DNA of 64,000 nucleotides, from positions 119,287 through 183,286 of the forward strand of contig CAKSAP010000004.1 of NCBI GenBank assembly GCA_934436505.1, written 5' to 3'. The position numbers were made by a program, and so were the translations under genes. Under the pieces are notes generated by a model. The model was given only the letters and a program-made list of their open reading frames with translations. It ran no database searches and was not told where the DNA came from. The DNA comes from an uncultured Eubacteriales bacterium (GTDB taxonomy: Bacteria > Bacillota > Clostridia > Oscillospirales > Acutalibacteraceae). This document shows, one piece after another, positions 1 to 8,744 of the stretch (the first letter of the stretch is position 1; each line of letters opens with the position of its first letter).

Positions 1-511
1 CAGAATTATTTCTTATAAACATTCCCACGCAGCCGATAATCGAGAGGAACAGGCTCATTACCAAATCGGTATAATAGGGTCTTGCCACATCGGCATTATC
101 AAGGAATTTATAGGCGTTGGAAAAAGCCGTGCCGAAGGTTATTGCGTAATCGATTTCGCCGCTTTGATACCACTCGGCATATGCGTCATAAACATCCTTT
201 GCGAGGCATCCGTACCATGCAAGCACAATCGCCAAAAACGACATTATAACCGCAATTACAACCGTCTTTTTGCTCTCGCCCTTTGCGAAAAGCTTGTAGC
301 CGTACATAGCGCAGATAACCGCAACGATACCGCTTAATGCCGCAAGATAACCGAGCTGATAAAGCACAAAATACGTTACTGTGCCTGCAAGCGAAAAGAG
401 CAATGCACCGAGAATGCCGAGCAAAACATTTTCCTTCGGTTTTTCCTCAAGCAACGCCTGTGCTTCAAGCTCCGCCTCGCTTTGAGGTCTTTCAAATTCG
501 TTAGTCTCCAT
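1..511 (-). CDS. Hypothetical multi-spanning membrane protein (3' end outside the window)
   Basis: The reading frame begins with ATG at 511-509 behind a strong GGAGGAGATTAAA ribosome site and runs off the left edge, so only the first 170 residues are visible. The N-terminus is acidic and polar (METNEFERPQSEAELEAQ). It is followed by hydrophobic helices at about residues 33-52, 55-70 and 80-97, and another begins near 155. A soluble stretch rich in aromatic residues lies between the third and fourth helices. I recognise no catalytic motif or named family. It reads toward the left edge and is separated from the next gene by a terminator, so it probably has its own transcript. Confidence 0.8.
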   Translation of the reverse strand, partial: METNEFERPQSEAELEAQALLEEKPKENVLLGILGALLFSLAGTVTYFVLYQLGYLAALSGIVAVICAMYGYKLFAKGESKKTVVIAVIMSFLAIVLAWYGCLAKDVYDAYAEWYQSGEIDYAITFGTAFSNAYKFLDNADVARPYYTDLVMSLFLSIIGCVGMFIRNNS

Positions 512-582
512 TTTAATCTCCTCCAAAAACCGCAAATTTCTACGATAACATTTTAGCACAACCGAGCCTATCTTTCAACAAC

Positions 583-610
583 AAAAAAGAATCCCGACAA
601 ATCGGGATTC
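583..610 (-). terminator. Rho-independent terminator after the NSS symporter gene
   Basis: A 9-bp perfect stem (589-597 with 602-610, GAATCCCGA pairing with TCGGGATTC) is followed on the minus strand by a run of six T. It lies 22 bp past the stop of the symporter gene. Confidence 0.85.
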
Positions 611-632
611 TCTGATTTTTCAAATTGTTTTA

Positions 633-2060
633 TTACTGCAAGAACGAGAATACGTTGAACGCCTGCAGGAAGATTAAGAAGAGAAGCACGGGAGCTATGA
701 ATTTCATCATAACAACATAAAGCTTTTCTCTGCGGAATTTTTTGTTTCCGATACCCTGCTTAACCTCGTCCACAACATATTCGGGCTTAGCTACCCAGCC
801 GATAAGAACGCATGTTAAAATCGCAACGATCGGCATCAGAATACTGTTGGAAATATAGTCGAGAATGTCAAGTATCTGCTGTCCCGTCGCACCGTTGGGA
901 AGAGTTGCCTCAAAGTACCAAACGTTGTAGCCGAGACAAACCGTAACGCCGATAAGCACAGAGCAAATGAATGTTACGCCCGTAGCCTTCGGTCTTGACA
1001 TTTTGAAGCGGTCGATAAACACCGAAGCAACAGTTTCCATAAGCGAAATTGACGATGTGAGCGCAGCGAAAAGCACAAGCAGGAAGAAGCATGCGCCGAC
1101 TACCTCGCCGAGCTTGCCCATCTCTTCAAAAATCGCAGGAAGAGCCTTGAACATAAGTCCGGGGCCTGCCTGTGAAAGACCCTCTCTGCCCTGGAAGGCA
1201 TAAACGGTCGGAATCATAATAAGACCTGCAAAAAGTGCAACCGCCGTGTCAAAAATTTCAATCTGGTTAACGGATGAAATAAGATTGCTGTCCTTTCTGC
1301 AATATGAGCCGTAGGTTATCATAATACCCATAGCAAGGCTCATTGAGTAGAACATCTGTCCCATTGCGTCAAGCGCAACGGTTATAAACTTTGACGGTGT
1401 AATTCCGTCGAGATTCGGAATAAGATAAATTTTCAAGCCCTCAAGAGCAGTACGGGTAACGCCGTTTTCGTCCGTATGCTTGAGTGTAAGCGAATAAACC
1501 GAAATTCCGATAATAAGCACCGCAAGAATCGGCATCATTATCTTTGACGCTTTTTCAATTCCCTTGTCAACGCCGAGAATTACGACAACAGCCGTAAGAA
1601 TCATAAACACAAGGAACCAAATCATCGGGGAAGCCTGTGCGGTTATGAAATTGCCGAAGAACTGATTGGGTCCTACCTCTCTTATCTGAGAAGCTCCGCC
1701 CGTTGCGTATGTGAACGCATACTTTGTAACCCAACCGCCGATAACGCAGTAGTACGGGAAAATCAATACCGGCACGAGCGTTGCCAAAACGCCGATAAAT
1801 TTGAAACGCTTGTCAACCTTTCCGTATGCTTGGAACGGGCTCAAGCCTGTTTTTCTGCCTATTGCGATTTCCGTTGTCATAAGCGCAAAGCCGAAGGTCA
1901 GCGAAAAGAGTATATATATAACTATAAACAATCCGCCGCCGTCCTTCGCCGCAAGATACGGGAAGCGCCACAGGTTGCCGAGGCCTATTGCCGAGCCTGC
2001 GGCTGCGAGTATAAATCCGAGTGAGGAGGAAAATCCGCCTCTTGTTTTTTTCTTTTCCAT
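633..2060 (-). CDS. Sodium-dependent transporter of the NSS (SNF) family
   Basis: This 475-residue protein has the size of bacterial neurotransmitter:sodium symporters of the LeuT fold. The N-terminal motif GSAIGLGNLWRFPYLA (about residues 22-37) is the sodium- and substrate-binding TM1 signature of the family. About eleven or twelve hydrophobic helices follow. The protein should sit in the cytoplasmic membrane and import an amino acid or related amine with Na+. The substrate cannot be read from the sequence. The start is fixed by AGGAGAAAG upstream of ATG. A strong promoter lies directly upstream and a terminator downstream, so the gene appears to be monocistronic. Confidence 0.93.
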   Translation of the reverse strand: MEKKKTRGGFSSSLGFILAAAGSAIGLGNLWRFPYLAAKDGGGLFIVIYILFSLTFGFALMTTEIAIGRKTGLSPFQAYGKVDKRFKFIGVLATLVPVLIFPYYCVIGGWVTKYAFTYATGGASQIREVGPNQFFGNFITAQASPMIWFLVFMILTAVVVILGVDKGIEKASKIMMPILAVLIIGISVYSLTLKHTDENGVTRTALEGLKIYLIPNLDGITPSKFITVALDAMGQMFYSMSLAMGIMITYGSYCRKDSNLISSVNQIEIFDTAVALFAGLIMIPTVYAFQGREGLSQAGPGLMFKALPAIFEEMGKLGEVVGACFFLLVLFAALTSSISLMETVASVFIDRFKMSRPKATGVTFICSVLIGVTVCLGYNVWYFEATLPNGATGQQILDILDYISNSILMPIVAILTCVLIGWVAKPEYVVDEVKQGIGNKKFRREKLYVVMMKFIAPVLLFLIFLQAFNVFSFLQ

Positions 2061-2098
2061 TTTCTTTCTCCTAATAATTTTTTGAGAACATTATTATA

Positions 2099-2127
2099 AT
2101 TATACCAAAAGTCTATACATATTTCAA
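2099..2127 (-). promoter_or_regulatory. Promoter of the NSS symporter gene
   Basis: On the minus strand, TTGAAA (2127-2122), a 17-bp spacer and TATAAT (2104-2099) form a near-consensus sigma-A promoter 39 bp upstream of the start codon. It abuts the terminator of the preceding Xre gene. Confidence 0.8.
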
Positions 2128-2130
2128 CAT

Positions 2131-2160
2131 AAAAAATACGGCAAGTATTAAATCTGCCGT
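2131..2160 (-). terminator. Terminator after the Xre regulator gene
   Basis: ACGGCA (2138-2143) pairs with TGCCGT (2155-2160), and the minus strand continues with TATTTTTT. The stem is short, but its position just before the symporter promoter supports the call. Confidence 0.6.
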
Positions 2161-2273
2161 AATTCCACCGAAAATTCAGTTTTTTAACATTATTCGCAAA
2201 TAAAAAGCACATAATTCACCGTTAAGCAAATCGTGTGCTTCCACGCTTTTTGATTTAATCAAATATCTCGAAA

Positions 2274-2597
2274 TTAAAGTACGGGCATATCGGGGAAAAT
2301 GTCAATAATTCTGCCGATCGTCATCTTGTCCTCGGGACTCTTTCTCTTAAATCTGTTTATTGTAGCATCGTCGGGAGAAGGATAAATATCTCCGCCAATT
2401 ATGTACGTAACATCGGCATTGAGGATGGTGCATATGTCAAGAAATGTTGCAAAGCCCGGTGCAGACTTACCTGTCTCAATATTCGACAAATGGTTGTTTG
2501 AAATATTGATTTTTGCTGCAAGGTCCTTTTGAGACAAATTCATTTCTCTGCGCACTGTTGCGATTCTTCTTCCAATTGCTTTAAGATCGTGTGTCAT
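2274..2597 (-). CDS. Xre-family transcriptional regulator
   Basis: The protein has 107 residues. A lambda-Cro/Xre helix-turn-helix covers about residues 6-62 (IGRRIATVRREMNLSQKDLA, then NNHLSNIETGKSAP, both typical of HTH_3). The remaining 45 residues are basic and have no recognised effector domain. ATG is preceded by AAGGAGGTAGATCAGC. A 25-bp imperfect dyad overlaps the -35 element of its promoter, which suggests autoregulation. It stands alone between the fucI end and the symporter gene, and its targets are unknown. Confidence 0.88.
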   Translation of the reverse strand: MTHDLKAIGRRIATVRREMNLSQKDLAAKINISNNHLSNIETGKSAPGFATFLDICTILNADVTYIIGGDIYPSPDDATINRFKRKSPEDKMTIGRIIDIFPDMPVL

Positions 2598-2620
2598 GCT
2601 GATCTACCTCCTTAGCATTT

Positions 2621-2664
2621 ATTTTAACACTATCTAAAGTTCGTTTACATAAATTTGTAGCGAA
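2621..2664 (-). promoter_or_regulatory. Promoter and candidate operator of the Xre gene
   Basis: On the minus strand, TGTAAA (2649-2644), a 17-bp spacer and TAAAAT (2626-2621) form a moderate promoter. An imperfect dyad spans 2640-2664, with arms TTCG/CGAA and TACA/TGTA around an A+T centre, and covers the -35. Autorepression by the Xre protein is inferred. Confidence 0.45.
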
Positions 2665-2738
2665 TTAGTTTGATTATATTATAATTTTTTCGCTTACTTA
2701 ACACTTTATTCACAATTTGACGTTAATTGACTTACAAT

Positions 2739-2770
2739 GAAAGCCACATCCTCTAACAGATGCGGCTTTC
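2739..2770 (-). terminator. Hairpin downstream of fucI, probable operon end
   Basis: A 12-bp stem (2739-2750 with 2759-2770) with one G-T pair and an 8-nt loop follows the fucI stop codon by 8 bp. Only short T runs follow on either strand, so it may stabilise the 3' end rather than terminate efficiently. Confidence 0.5.
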
Positions 2771-2778
2771 GTTTAATG

Positions 2779-4563
2779 TTATTTATAAAGTGCGCCGTAG
2801 GTCTTGCAAGCATTGTAGTCGGCAGCCTGCCTGTCGTCCGTACCGAACGCAGCCCAGCAATGCGGACGGAAAATTCTTGACTCGTCAACATTGTGCATAT
2901 TAACGGGAATTCTGAGCATTGAAGCGAGTGTGATGAGCTTGTCGCCGACATGGCCGTAAACGGTTACGCCGTGGTTAGCACCCCAATTTGCCATTACGCT
3001 GTACACGTCCTTGAATGCGCCCTCGCCCGTGAGAGTGGGAGCAAACCAGGTTGTCGGCCAAGTCTTGTCTGTTCTTTGGTCGATTGTGTTGTGGATTTCA
3101 TCGGGGAGGTCAACGGTATAGCCCTCTGCGAGCTGAAGCACCGGACCTATGCCGTCAACGATATTCACACGAAGCATTGTAACGGGCATCTGTGCGCTGC
3201 AACGGAAGTGTGAAGAAAATCCGCCGCCTCTGAAATATTCATAGTTAGCTCTGCACCAATCGGTTGCCTCGATGCAAGCATTTATATCATTGTCGTTCAT
3301 CTTCCAGAACGGTTTCATACACGCTTCGCCGTTTTCGTTCTTTGAAGCGCCGCAGCCGTCAAGAGCAGTAGCGCCCGAGTTGATAAGATGAATAAATCCG
3401 TCTTTCGCAACGCCGTCGGGTCTTTTGCCCGTAACTCTTTCGCAAGCGTCGGGGCTCCAATATGTACGAACGTCATGGAAGCAGGGAGCTGTATCGGAAA
3501 CAAGAGTTCCCAAAATCATAGCCGCACCGTTGAGCGTATCGTTCTCGGTCGCAAAGGGCGTCGGCATCTTTTTGCCGTTCCAATTGAAGGTCGAAGCCAT
3601 TATAGCCTCGGTAAAGTCTGCGTTCGGAAGCCAGTCTGTCCAGTTTCTCTGTCCCTGGAAGCCGCCTGCAACAGCATTCTTACCGAGTGCCTCTTCGTGC
3701 CAGCCCATCTCGTCAAGCTTCTTATTGCCGAAAAGAATATCACGGACAACAAGCGTCATTTTTGTAATGAATTCCCAATCCTTATCGGGAGCAACAACCT
3801 TTGATTTTCTGATGATTTCGGGCAAATCCTTGCCTGCGTTTACGTCAAAGCCCTCTTTGCAGTTTTCACGAACCCACTTGATTGCTCTGTCATATTCCTC
3901 ATGGTCATAGATTTCAAGGGTAATTCTGCGAACAATTTCGGTCATATCAACCCATTCGGGACGGATACCGAGATATTCTCTGAAGAAAGAAGCGTTACAG
4001 TATGAACCTGCGATACCCATTGCGACGCCGCCGAGGTTTACATAGGACTTGTTTTTCATCCAGCCGACAGATACCGCACATTTTGCAAAACGTAAAATCT
4101 TCTCCGCAACATCCTCGGGAATAGTTCTGTCGTCCATATCCTGAACGTCATGACCGTAAATTGAGAATGCGGGCATACCGTTCTGTGCGTAAGCCGCCAT
4201 GACAGCCGCAAGATAAACTGCACCCGGTCTTTCAGTACCGTTGAAGCCCCAAACAGCCTTGATCGTTTTCGGATTCATATCGTATGTTTCCATACCGTAA
4301 CACCAACAGGGTGTAACCGTAAGCGTTGCGATAACATTTTCGCCTGCAAACTGCTCCTCGCACTCTGCCGCTTCGGCACCGCCGCCGATTGTCGTATTGC
4401 TGACAACGCACTGTACGGGTGTTCCGTCGGGATAGCAAAGCTTTTCCTCAATGAGCTTTGCGGCAGCCGTTGCCATACCCATTGTCTGATTTTCAAGGCT
4501 CTCACGAACTCCGCCCCATCTTCCGTCAATAACGGGACGAATACCTATTTTAGGATATTTCAT
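2779..4563 (-). CDS. fucI: L-fucose isomerase
   Basis: The protein (594 residues) matches the length of E. coli FucI (about 590). It opens with the family signature MKYPKIGIRPVIDGRWGGVR and contains the SNTTIGGGAEAA segment near residue 55 and the GVAMGIAGSYCNASFF segment near 180. FucI converts L-fucose to L-fuculose in the cytoplasm with a divalent metal, usually Mn2+. ATG follows AAAAGGAGAATGTACT. It is the last gene of the fucA-fucU-kinase-fucI operon, 17 bp after the kinase. Some homologues also isomerise D-arabinose. The neighbouring fucU and fucA favour fucose. Confidence 0.96.
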   Translation of the reverse strand: MKYPKIGIRPVIDGRWGGVRESLENQTMGMATAAAKLIEEKLCYPDGTPVQCVVSNTTIGGGAEAAECEEQFAGENVIATLTVTPCWCYGMETYDMNPKTIKAVWGFNGTERPGAVYLAAVMAAYAQNGMPAFSIYGHDVQDMDDRTIPEDVAEKILRFAKCAVSVGWMKNKSYVNLGGVAMGIAGSYCNASFFREYLGIRPEWVDMTEIVRRITLEIYDHEEYDRAIKWVRENCKEGFDVNAGKDLPEIIRKSKVVAPDKDWEFITKMTLVVRDILFGNKKLDEMGWHEEALGKNAVAGGFQGQRNWTDWLPNADFTEAIMASTFNWNGKKMPTPFATENDTLNGAAMILGTLVSDTAPCFHDVRTYWSPDACERVTGKRPDGVAKDGFIHLINSGATALDGCGASKNENGEACMKPFWKMNDNDINACIEATDWCRANYEYFRGGGFSSHFRCSAQMPVTMLRVNIVDGIGPVLQLAEGYTVDLPDEIHNTIDQRTDKTWPTTWFAPTLTGEGAFKDVYSVMANWGANHGVTVYGHVGDKLITLASMLRIPVNMHNVDESRIFRPHCWAAFGTDDRQAADYNACKTYGALYK

Positions 4564-4580
4564 AGTACATTCTCCTTTTA

Positions 4581-5990
4581 TTATTTAGTAATAACAGTTT
4601 TGAATTTATCATATGCCGCAGAAAATTCTTTCGCATTCTCGGGCTTATAGATTTTCACATTTTCCGAGGAAGCCAAGAGCCTTCTTCCGTCCGCAACGCT
4701 CTCAAGGTCGCCGAGAGCTATCAGCTGAAGCATAATATTTCCGAGTGCCGTAGCCTCCGTCGGACCTGCCGTAACGGGAATGTTAAGGCTGTCCGCCGTC
4801 ATTTGGCATAAGAAGCTGTCCTTTGTTCCGCCGCCGAGCAGATGAAGCACGTCAAATTTTTTGCCCGTATTTTCTTCAATCTGTTCAATGGCAAAGCGAT
4901 ATTTCATAGCAAGGCTCTCATATATACATCTGACAAGCGCACCGTCGGTTTCGGGTATGCCCTGCCCCGTCCTTTTGCAGAAATCACGGATTTTTTCGGG
5001 CATATTTTCAGGCGTTGCTAAGACCTCGTCGTCGGGATTTATAAAGAACTCGAACGCCTTTTCCCGTCTTGCAAGCTGCTCCATATCGTTGTAGGAATAC
5101 TCCTTGCCCTCTTTTCTGAAATTACGTCTTATCTCCTGAATAAGCCAAAGACCGCTTATGTTTTTAAGATAATTTATCTTGCCGTTTGCACCGAGCTCAT
5201 TTGAAAGCTCGTCCTCCATACTCTTTTTCGTGAGTATCGGCAAATCGTTTTCGCAGCCAATCAGCGACCAAGTTCCGCAGGATAAAAACGCAGGTGTTTC
5301 GCCGTCAATTTCGGGCATAGCGCATACCGCACATTGCGTATCGTGCCCTGCAACCTTGATAACCTTTATACCGTTATATTCTCCTGCCACGCTTGCGCTT
5401 TTGACAATAGGCGGAAGCATTTTTTCACTTTTACCCGAAAGAGCAAAAGCCTCTTTTTGCCAACAGACCTTTTCCAAATCAAGCATCTGCGAGGTCGAAG
5501 CTATCGTTTGCTCGGCAGATTTTACAGAGCAAAGAGCATAAGCGAACAAATCAGGCATAAATAAGAACACATCGCCGTCTTTATCCTCAACGCTCAGCTG
5601 AAAAAGCGTGTTTATATTCATTATCTGATTTCCCGTAAGCTCATATAAACGCTCGGGAGAAATTTTTTCAAATATTTTTTCGGGCGCATTCTTAGTTCTT
5701 GTATCACGGTAGCAAACGGGCAGGCCCTTTAGCTCTCCGTCCGTCCCGATTATGCCGTAGTCAACTCCCCAAGTGTCAAAAGCAAGCGACTCAACATCAT
5801 TTGCCATTTCGATTGCCTTTTTGACCTCCGAAAGAAGATACGGGAAATTCCAACAGAGCTTTCCGTTCTCCGTTACCAATTCATTGTCAAAGCGATGAAT
5901 TTCACGGTAGCTCAACCTTCCGTTTCCGTACTCGCCGAGAATTGCTCTGCCCGTAGACGCGCCGAAATCAAAAGCTAATACACGGCTCAT
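4581..5990 (-). CDS. FGGY-family sugar kinase, rhamnulokinase-like; probable L-fuculokinase
   Basis: This 469-residue FGGY carbohydrate kinase has the phosphate-binding start VLAFDFGASTGRAILG, the DTWGVDYG motif near residue 90 and the adenosine-binding HLLGGGTKDSFLCQMTAD segment near 380. By sequence style it resembles RhaB (L-rhamnulose kinase) more than E. coli FucK. It lies between fucU and fucI, and no rhamnose isomerase or rhamnulose-phosphate aldolase is visible, so its likely substrate is L-fuculose. The substrate is inferred from context. Its ATG overlaps the fucU stop by 4 bp, which implies translational coupling. Confidence 0.9.
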   Translation of the reverse strand: MSRVLAFDFGASTGRAILGEYGNGRLSYREIHRFDNELVTENGKLCWNFPYLLSEVKKAIEMANDVESLAFDTWGVDYGIIGTDGELKGLPVCYRDTRTKNAPEKIFEKISPERLYELTGNQIMNINTLFQLSVEDKDGDVFLFMPDLFAYALCSVKSAEQTIASTSQMLDLEKVCWQKEAFALSGKSEKMLPPIVKSASVAGEYNGIKVIKVAGHDTQCAVCAMPEIDGETPAFLSCGTWSLIGCENDLPILTKKSMEDELSNELGANGKINYLKNISGLWLIQEIRRNFRKEGKEYSYNDMEQLARREKAFEFFINPDDEVLATPENMPEKIRDFCKRTGQGIPETDGALVRCIYESLAMKYRFAIEQIEENTGKKFDVLHLLGGGTKDSFLCQMTADSLNIPVTAGPTEATALGNIMLQLIALGDLESVADGRRLLASSENVKIYKPENAKEFSAAYDKFKTVITK

Positions 5991-6427
5991 ACCTTTACTA
6001 CTCCCTTTTTGAGAAGCACATTTGCGTAAATTGCCGTTTCGCCCGTGGCGATTATAAGATAAGCCTTTTTCGCCCTCTCGTAAAATGCAAAACGCTCCGT
6101 CATCTCAATATCGTGGTGCTCGGGCTCATATTTTGTAAGGATTTTGTCATATTCCTGCCAAATTTCAGGCGTCGGGGTATTATCACCCTTGACAACCTCC
6201 ATCAAAGCGACAGGCTTTTCCGTATATGTATCAAGCGGAATAAGCGACAAAACCGCATCCAATACATCCGTTGCCGAATGTCCGTCCGCTCTTATAACAA
6301 CGGAATTTTTACCGATACTCTCGCTCGGAAAATTTCCGTCTGCAATTATGAGCTCGTCGCCGTGTCCCATCTCGCAAAGAGCCTTGAGAAGCTCGGGGGA
6401 AATTATCGGGTTGATACCTTTAAGCAT
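5987..6427 (-). CDS. fucU: L-fucose mutarotase (RbsD/FucU family)
   Basis: The 146-residue protein has the RbsD/FucU fold signature: MLKGINPIISPELLKALCEMGHGDELIIADGNFP, with the conserved His-Gly-Asp near residue 22, and a C-terminal ATGETAIYANVLLKKGV. It interconverts alpha and beta anomers of L-fucose and feeds the isomerase. It starts 2 bp after fucA ends and overlaps the kinase start by 4 bp. RbsD is the alternative, but the fuc context and the FucU-like length support FucU. Confidence 0.93.
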   Translation of the reverse strand: MLKGINPIISPELLKALCEMGHGDELIIADGNFPSESIGKNSVVIRADGHSATDVLDAVLSLIPLDTYTEKPVALMEVVKGDNTPTPEIWQEYDKILTKYEPEHHDIEMTERFAFYERAKKAYLIIATGETAIYANVLLKKGVVKV

Positions 6428-6429
6428 AA

Positions 6430-7140
6430 TCAGTCCTCCTGCTTATGAAGTATTTTGTCGTCGGGATTATAAACCTTATAGCCCGGGTGTCTGCCCGTGA
6501 TTTTATAATAGCTTCTCAAATCGATAAGCTTCTGAATATTCTCTCTGTCTATATCGTGGCTGCCGCCGAGGATAACCGCATTGATTGTGATTTTCGCCCA
6601 CAATTCAAGGCTTTCCATTCTGTAAAAGGCGGTTATAACGTCGCTTCCGACAGCAAGTGCACCGTGGTTTTCAAGAAGCATAACATCATGCTCGTCAAGG
6701 TACGGCTCAATAGCGTCGGGAACCTCCGTTGTAGAGGGTGTGCCGTAAGGTGTAAGCGGAACTGCGCCGATAGCCGCTACGTCCTCAATCATATTGTACA
6801 TATCCATTGCCTTATGCGCTACCGCAAAGCCTGTTGCTCCCGGGGGATGAGCGTGGATAACGCTGAACACATCCTCACGCTTGTCATAGCAACGAAGATG
6901 CATCTTAATCTCACTTGACGGGCGAAGTCCCTCCGCCGCCTCAAGAACATTACCCTTTGAGTCAATTCTGATAAGCTTTTCGGGTGTGATAAACGATTTG
7001 CTCATTCCTGTCGGTGTTGCCAAAATCGTACCGTCATCAAGCTTTGCACTGACATTTCCGTCGTTCGCCGCAACCCAACCGAGCTGCCACATTTTATGGC
7101 AAACGTCGCAAATTTGATCTTTAACAATTTGAATATCCAT
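6430..7140 (-). CDS. fucA: L-fuculose-1-phosphate aldolase (class II aldolase/adducin family)
   Basis: The protein (236 residues) contains the zinc-site segment HAHPPGATGFAVAH near residue 95 and the ENHGALAVGSDVITAFYRME helix near 155, with the third metal His. These are typical of FucA, AraD and related aldolases. FucA splits L-fuculose 1-phosphate into dihydroxyacetone phosphate and L-lactaldehyde. It is the first gene of the operon, with AGGAAAGGAAA upstream of ATG and a strong promoter. No lactaldehyde reductase (FucO), fucose permease or FucR-like regulator lies next to it, so uptake and the last step are encoded elsewhere. Confidence 0.93.
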   Translation of the reverse strand: MDIQIVKDQICDVCHKMWQLGWVAANDGNVSAKLDDGTILATPTGMSKSFITPEKLIRIDSKGNVLEAAEGLRPSSEIKMHLRCYDKREDVFSVIHAHPPGATGFAVAHKAMDMYNMIEDVAAIGAVPLTPYGTPSTTEVPDAIEPYLDEHDVMLLENHGALAVGSDVITAFYRMESLELWAKITINAVILGGSHDIDRENIQKLIDLRSYYKITGRHPGYKVYNPDDKILHKQED

Positions 7141-7161
7141 CTTGCCGTTTCCTTTCCTTTT

Positions 7162-7215
7162 ATGTGTCTTAGCACATTACACATTTATTGTAACATAAAT
7201 AAAATTGATATTCAA
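7162..7215 (-). promoter_or_regulatory. Promoter and candidate operator of the fuc operon
   Basis: Minus-strand TTGAAT (7215-7210), a 17-bp spacer and TACAAT (7192-7187) form the promoter. A 23-bp imperfect dyad with arms ATGTGT and ACACAT (7162-7184) covers the expected transcription start and could bind a sugar-responsive repressor. The operator role is inferred from position and symmetry only. Confidence 0.6.
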
Positions 7216-7256
7216 TGCTTATAATTTTACGATTTTTTGAACAAATATAACACTTA

Positions 7257-7285
7257 TTGACAAAGGTAGGGGTACGCCTTATAAT
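7257..7285 (+). promoter_or_regulatory. Promoter of the MATE exporter gene
   Basis: TTGACA (7257-7262), a 17-bp spacer and TATAAT (7280-7285) match the sigma-A consensus exactly. This places the in-frame TTG at 7257 inside the -35 box and rules it out as a start codon. Confidence 0.9.
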
Positions 7286-7316
7286 CTTAATTGCATTTTT
7301 CAAAAAGGGGTTTACT

Positions 7317-8687
7317 ATGACGAAAAAAGGGTTGTCCGATCCCGATTTTTTCGGAACGCAAAAGATTTCAAAAATACTGCTTAAAACTGCGCCTCCCGTT
7401 ATGCTCGCACAGCTTATTCAGGCACTTTATAATATAGTTGACAGCTTCTTTGTCGGCAGATATTCCGACGAGGCTCTTACTGCGCTGTCGGTAATTTATC
7501 CGATACAGCTAATAATAATTGCACTTGCTGTCGGAACGGGCGTCGGTGTCAATACTTATATGGCACGAAAATTCGCACAGGGCAAGCCGAAGGATGCCGA
7601 CGAAGCAGGCGGAACGGGTATGCTGCTTGAGCTTATCACTTGGCTTACTTTTACAATTTTAGCGGTAGCTCTTATGAAGCCGTATGTTATGACCTCGGCA
7701 AAATCGCCCGAGGCAATCGCAAATGCCGTAACCTACGGAAATATCGTCTGTATAGGCAGCGTCGGTGCATTTTTGGAGGGCAACTGGACAAAGGTGCTTC
7801 AGGCAAGAGGCGATATGAGACTTCCCATGATAGCACAGATAGCAGGTGCTGTTACAAATATCCTGTTTGACCCGTTGCTGATATTCGGAATAGGCTTTTT
7901 TCCCGAAATGGGCGTTGCCGGTGCGGCTTATGCGACGGTGCTCGGTCAGATTGTCGCCGCTGTTATCACAGGCTCAAAGGGCTTTTGCAAAATTCCCGAA
8001 ATGAAAAAGCTCTCGCATTATATTAAGATGATATACCGCTACGGTTATCCGTCAATATTTATGCAGCTTCTCTATACCGTATATATAGTTGCGTTGAATG
8101 TCATACTTGCAGGCTTCTCCGACTCTGCCGTTACGGTGCTGGGGCTTTACTACAAGGCTCAATCGCTGTTCTTTATTCCGCTGTTCGGACTTCAAACCTG
8201 TATCGTTCCCGTTTTGAGCTACAACTACGCAAACAAAAGCTATCGCCGCTGCCGTGATTTAATGAATTTTTCCTGTCTTGTTTCAGCGGTGTTTATGATT
8301 GTCGGCATAATCTTTTTCGTATTCTTCCCCGAAGCGCTTATGTCCGTTTTTTCAAAGAGTGAAGAGGTTATGCAAATAGGCTCGGTAGCGTTCCCGATAA
8401 TCGGCTCAAGCTTCCTGCCTGCCGTCATTTCTCTTACAATGCCCGTGTTCTTTCAGGCTATCGGCTACGGCAGAACAAGTCTTATGCTATCGCTCACAAG
8501 GCAGGTTTTCTGTCTTATCCCGATTTTCAGAATATTTGCGGAATTCGGTCTAAACTACACTTGGTTTGCTTATCCGATTTCCGAGGTCATTTCCGGCGGA
8601 ATAGGTCTTATAATCTATTTCTCGGTTTTGAAGAAATGGAAAAAGGAAACGAACAAAACATTATCTCAAAAATCAACAACCGAATAA
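7317..8687 (+). CDS. MATE-family multidrug/cation antiporter
   Basis: From ATG at 7317 the protein has 456 residues, the normal MATE length. The start follows AAAAAGGGG and lies downstream of the consensus promoter. The N-terminal KISKILLKTAPPVMLAQLIQALYNIVDSFFVGRY segment is typical of NorM/DinF-type exporters. About twelve membrane helices form two internally related halves. Such proteins export drugs or cationic metabolites in exchange for Na+ or H+. The gene is divergent from the fuc operon with 176 bp between start codons, but nothing links it to fucose. The substrate is unknown. Confidence 0.93.
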   Translation: MTKKGLSDPDFFGTQKISKILLKTAPPVMLAQLIQALYNIVDSFFVGRYSDEALTALSVIYPIQLIIIALAVGTGVGVNTYMARKFAQGKPKDADEAGGTGMLLELITWLTFTILAVALMKPYVMTSAKSPEAIANAVTYGNIVCIGSVGAFLEGNWTKVLQARGDMRLPMIAQIAGAVTNILFDPLLIFGIGFFPEMGVAGAAYATVLGQIVAAVITGSKGFCKIPEMKKLSHYIKMIYRYGYPSIFMQLLYTVYIVALNVILAGFSDSAVTVLGLYYKAQSLFFIPLFGLQTCIVPVLSYNYANKSYRRCRDLMNFSCLVSAVFMIVGIIFFVFFPEALMSVFSKSEEVMQIGSVAFPIIGSSFLPAVISLTMPVFFQAIGYGRTSLMLSLTRQVFCLIPIFRIFAEFGLNYTWFAYPISEVISGGIGLIIYFSVLKKWKKETNKTLSQKSTTE

Positions 8688-8693
8688 GATAAC

Positions 8694-8731
8694 ACAAAAA
8701 ATTATGCCACAGAACAAATCTGTGGCATTTT
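8694..8731. terminator. Bidirectional terminator between the MATE gene and the metal-efflux operon
   Basis: A perfect 10-bp stem (8704-8713 with 8719-8728, ATGCCACAGA pairing with TCTGTGGCAT) is flanked by TTTTA on the plus side and AATTTTTTG on the minus side. It can end both convergent transcripts. Confidence 0.8.
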
Positions 8732-8744
8732 ATATTGATAAATA

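Noticed and set aside
4581..5990. Evidence for a rhamnose operon
   Set aside because: The kinase looks RhaB-like, but the flanking isomerase, mutarotase and aldolase are all of the fucose type.
7257..7316. Extended N-terminus of the MATE protein
   Set aside because: The upstream TTG start lies in a consensus -35 box and the -10 follows in the same stretch, so transcription begins after it.
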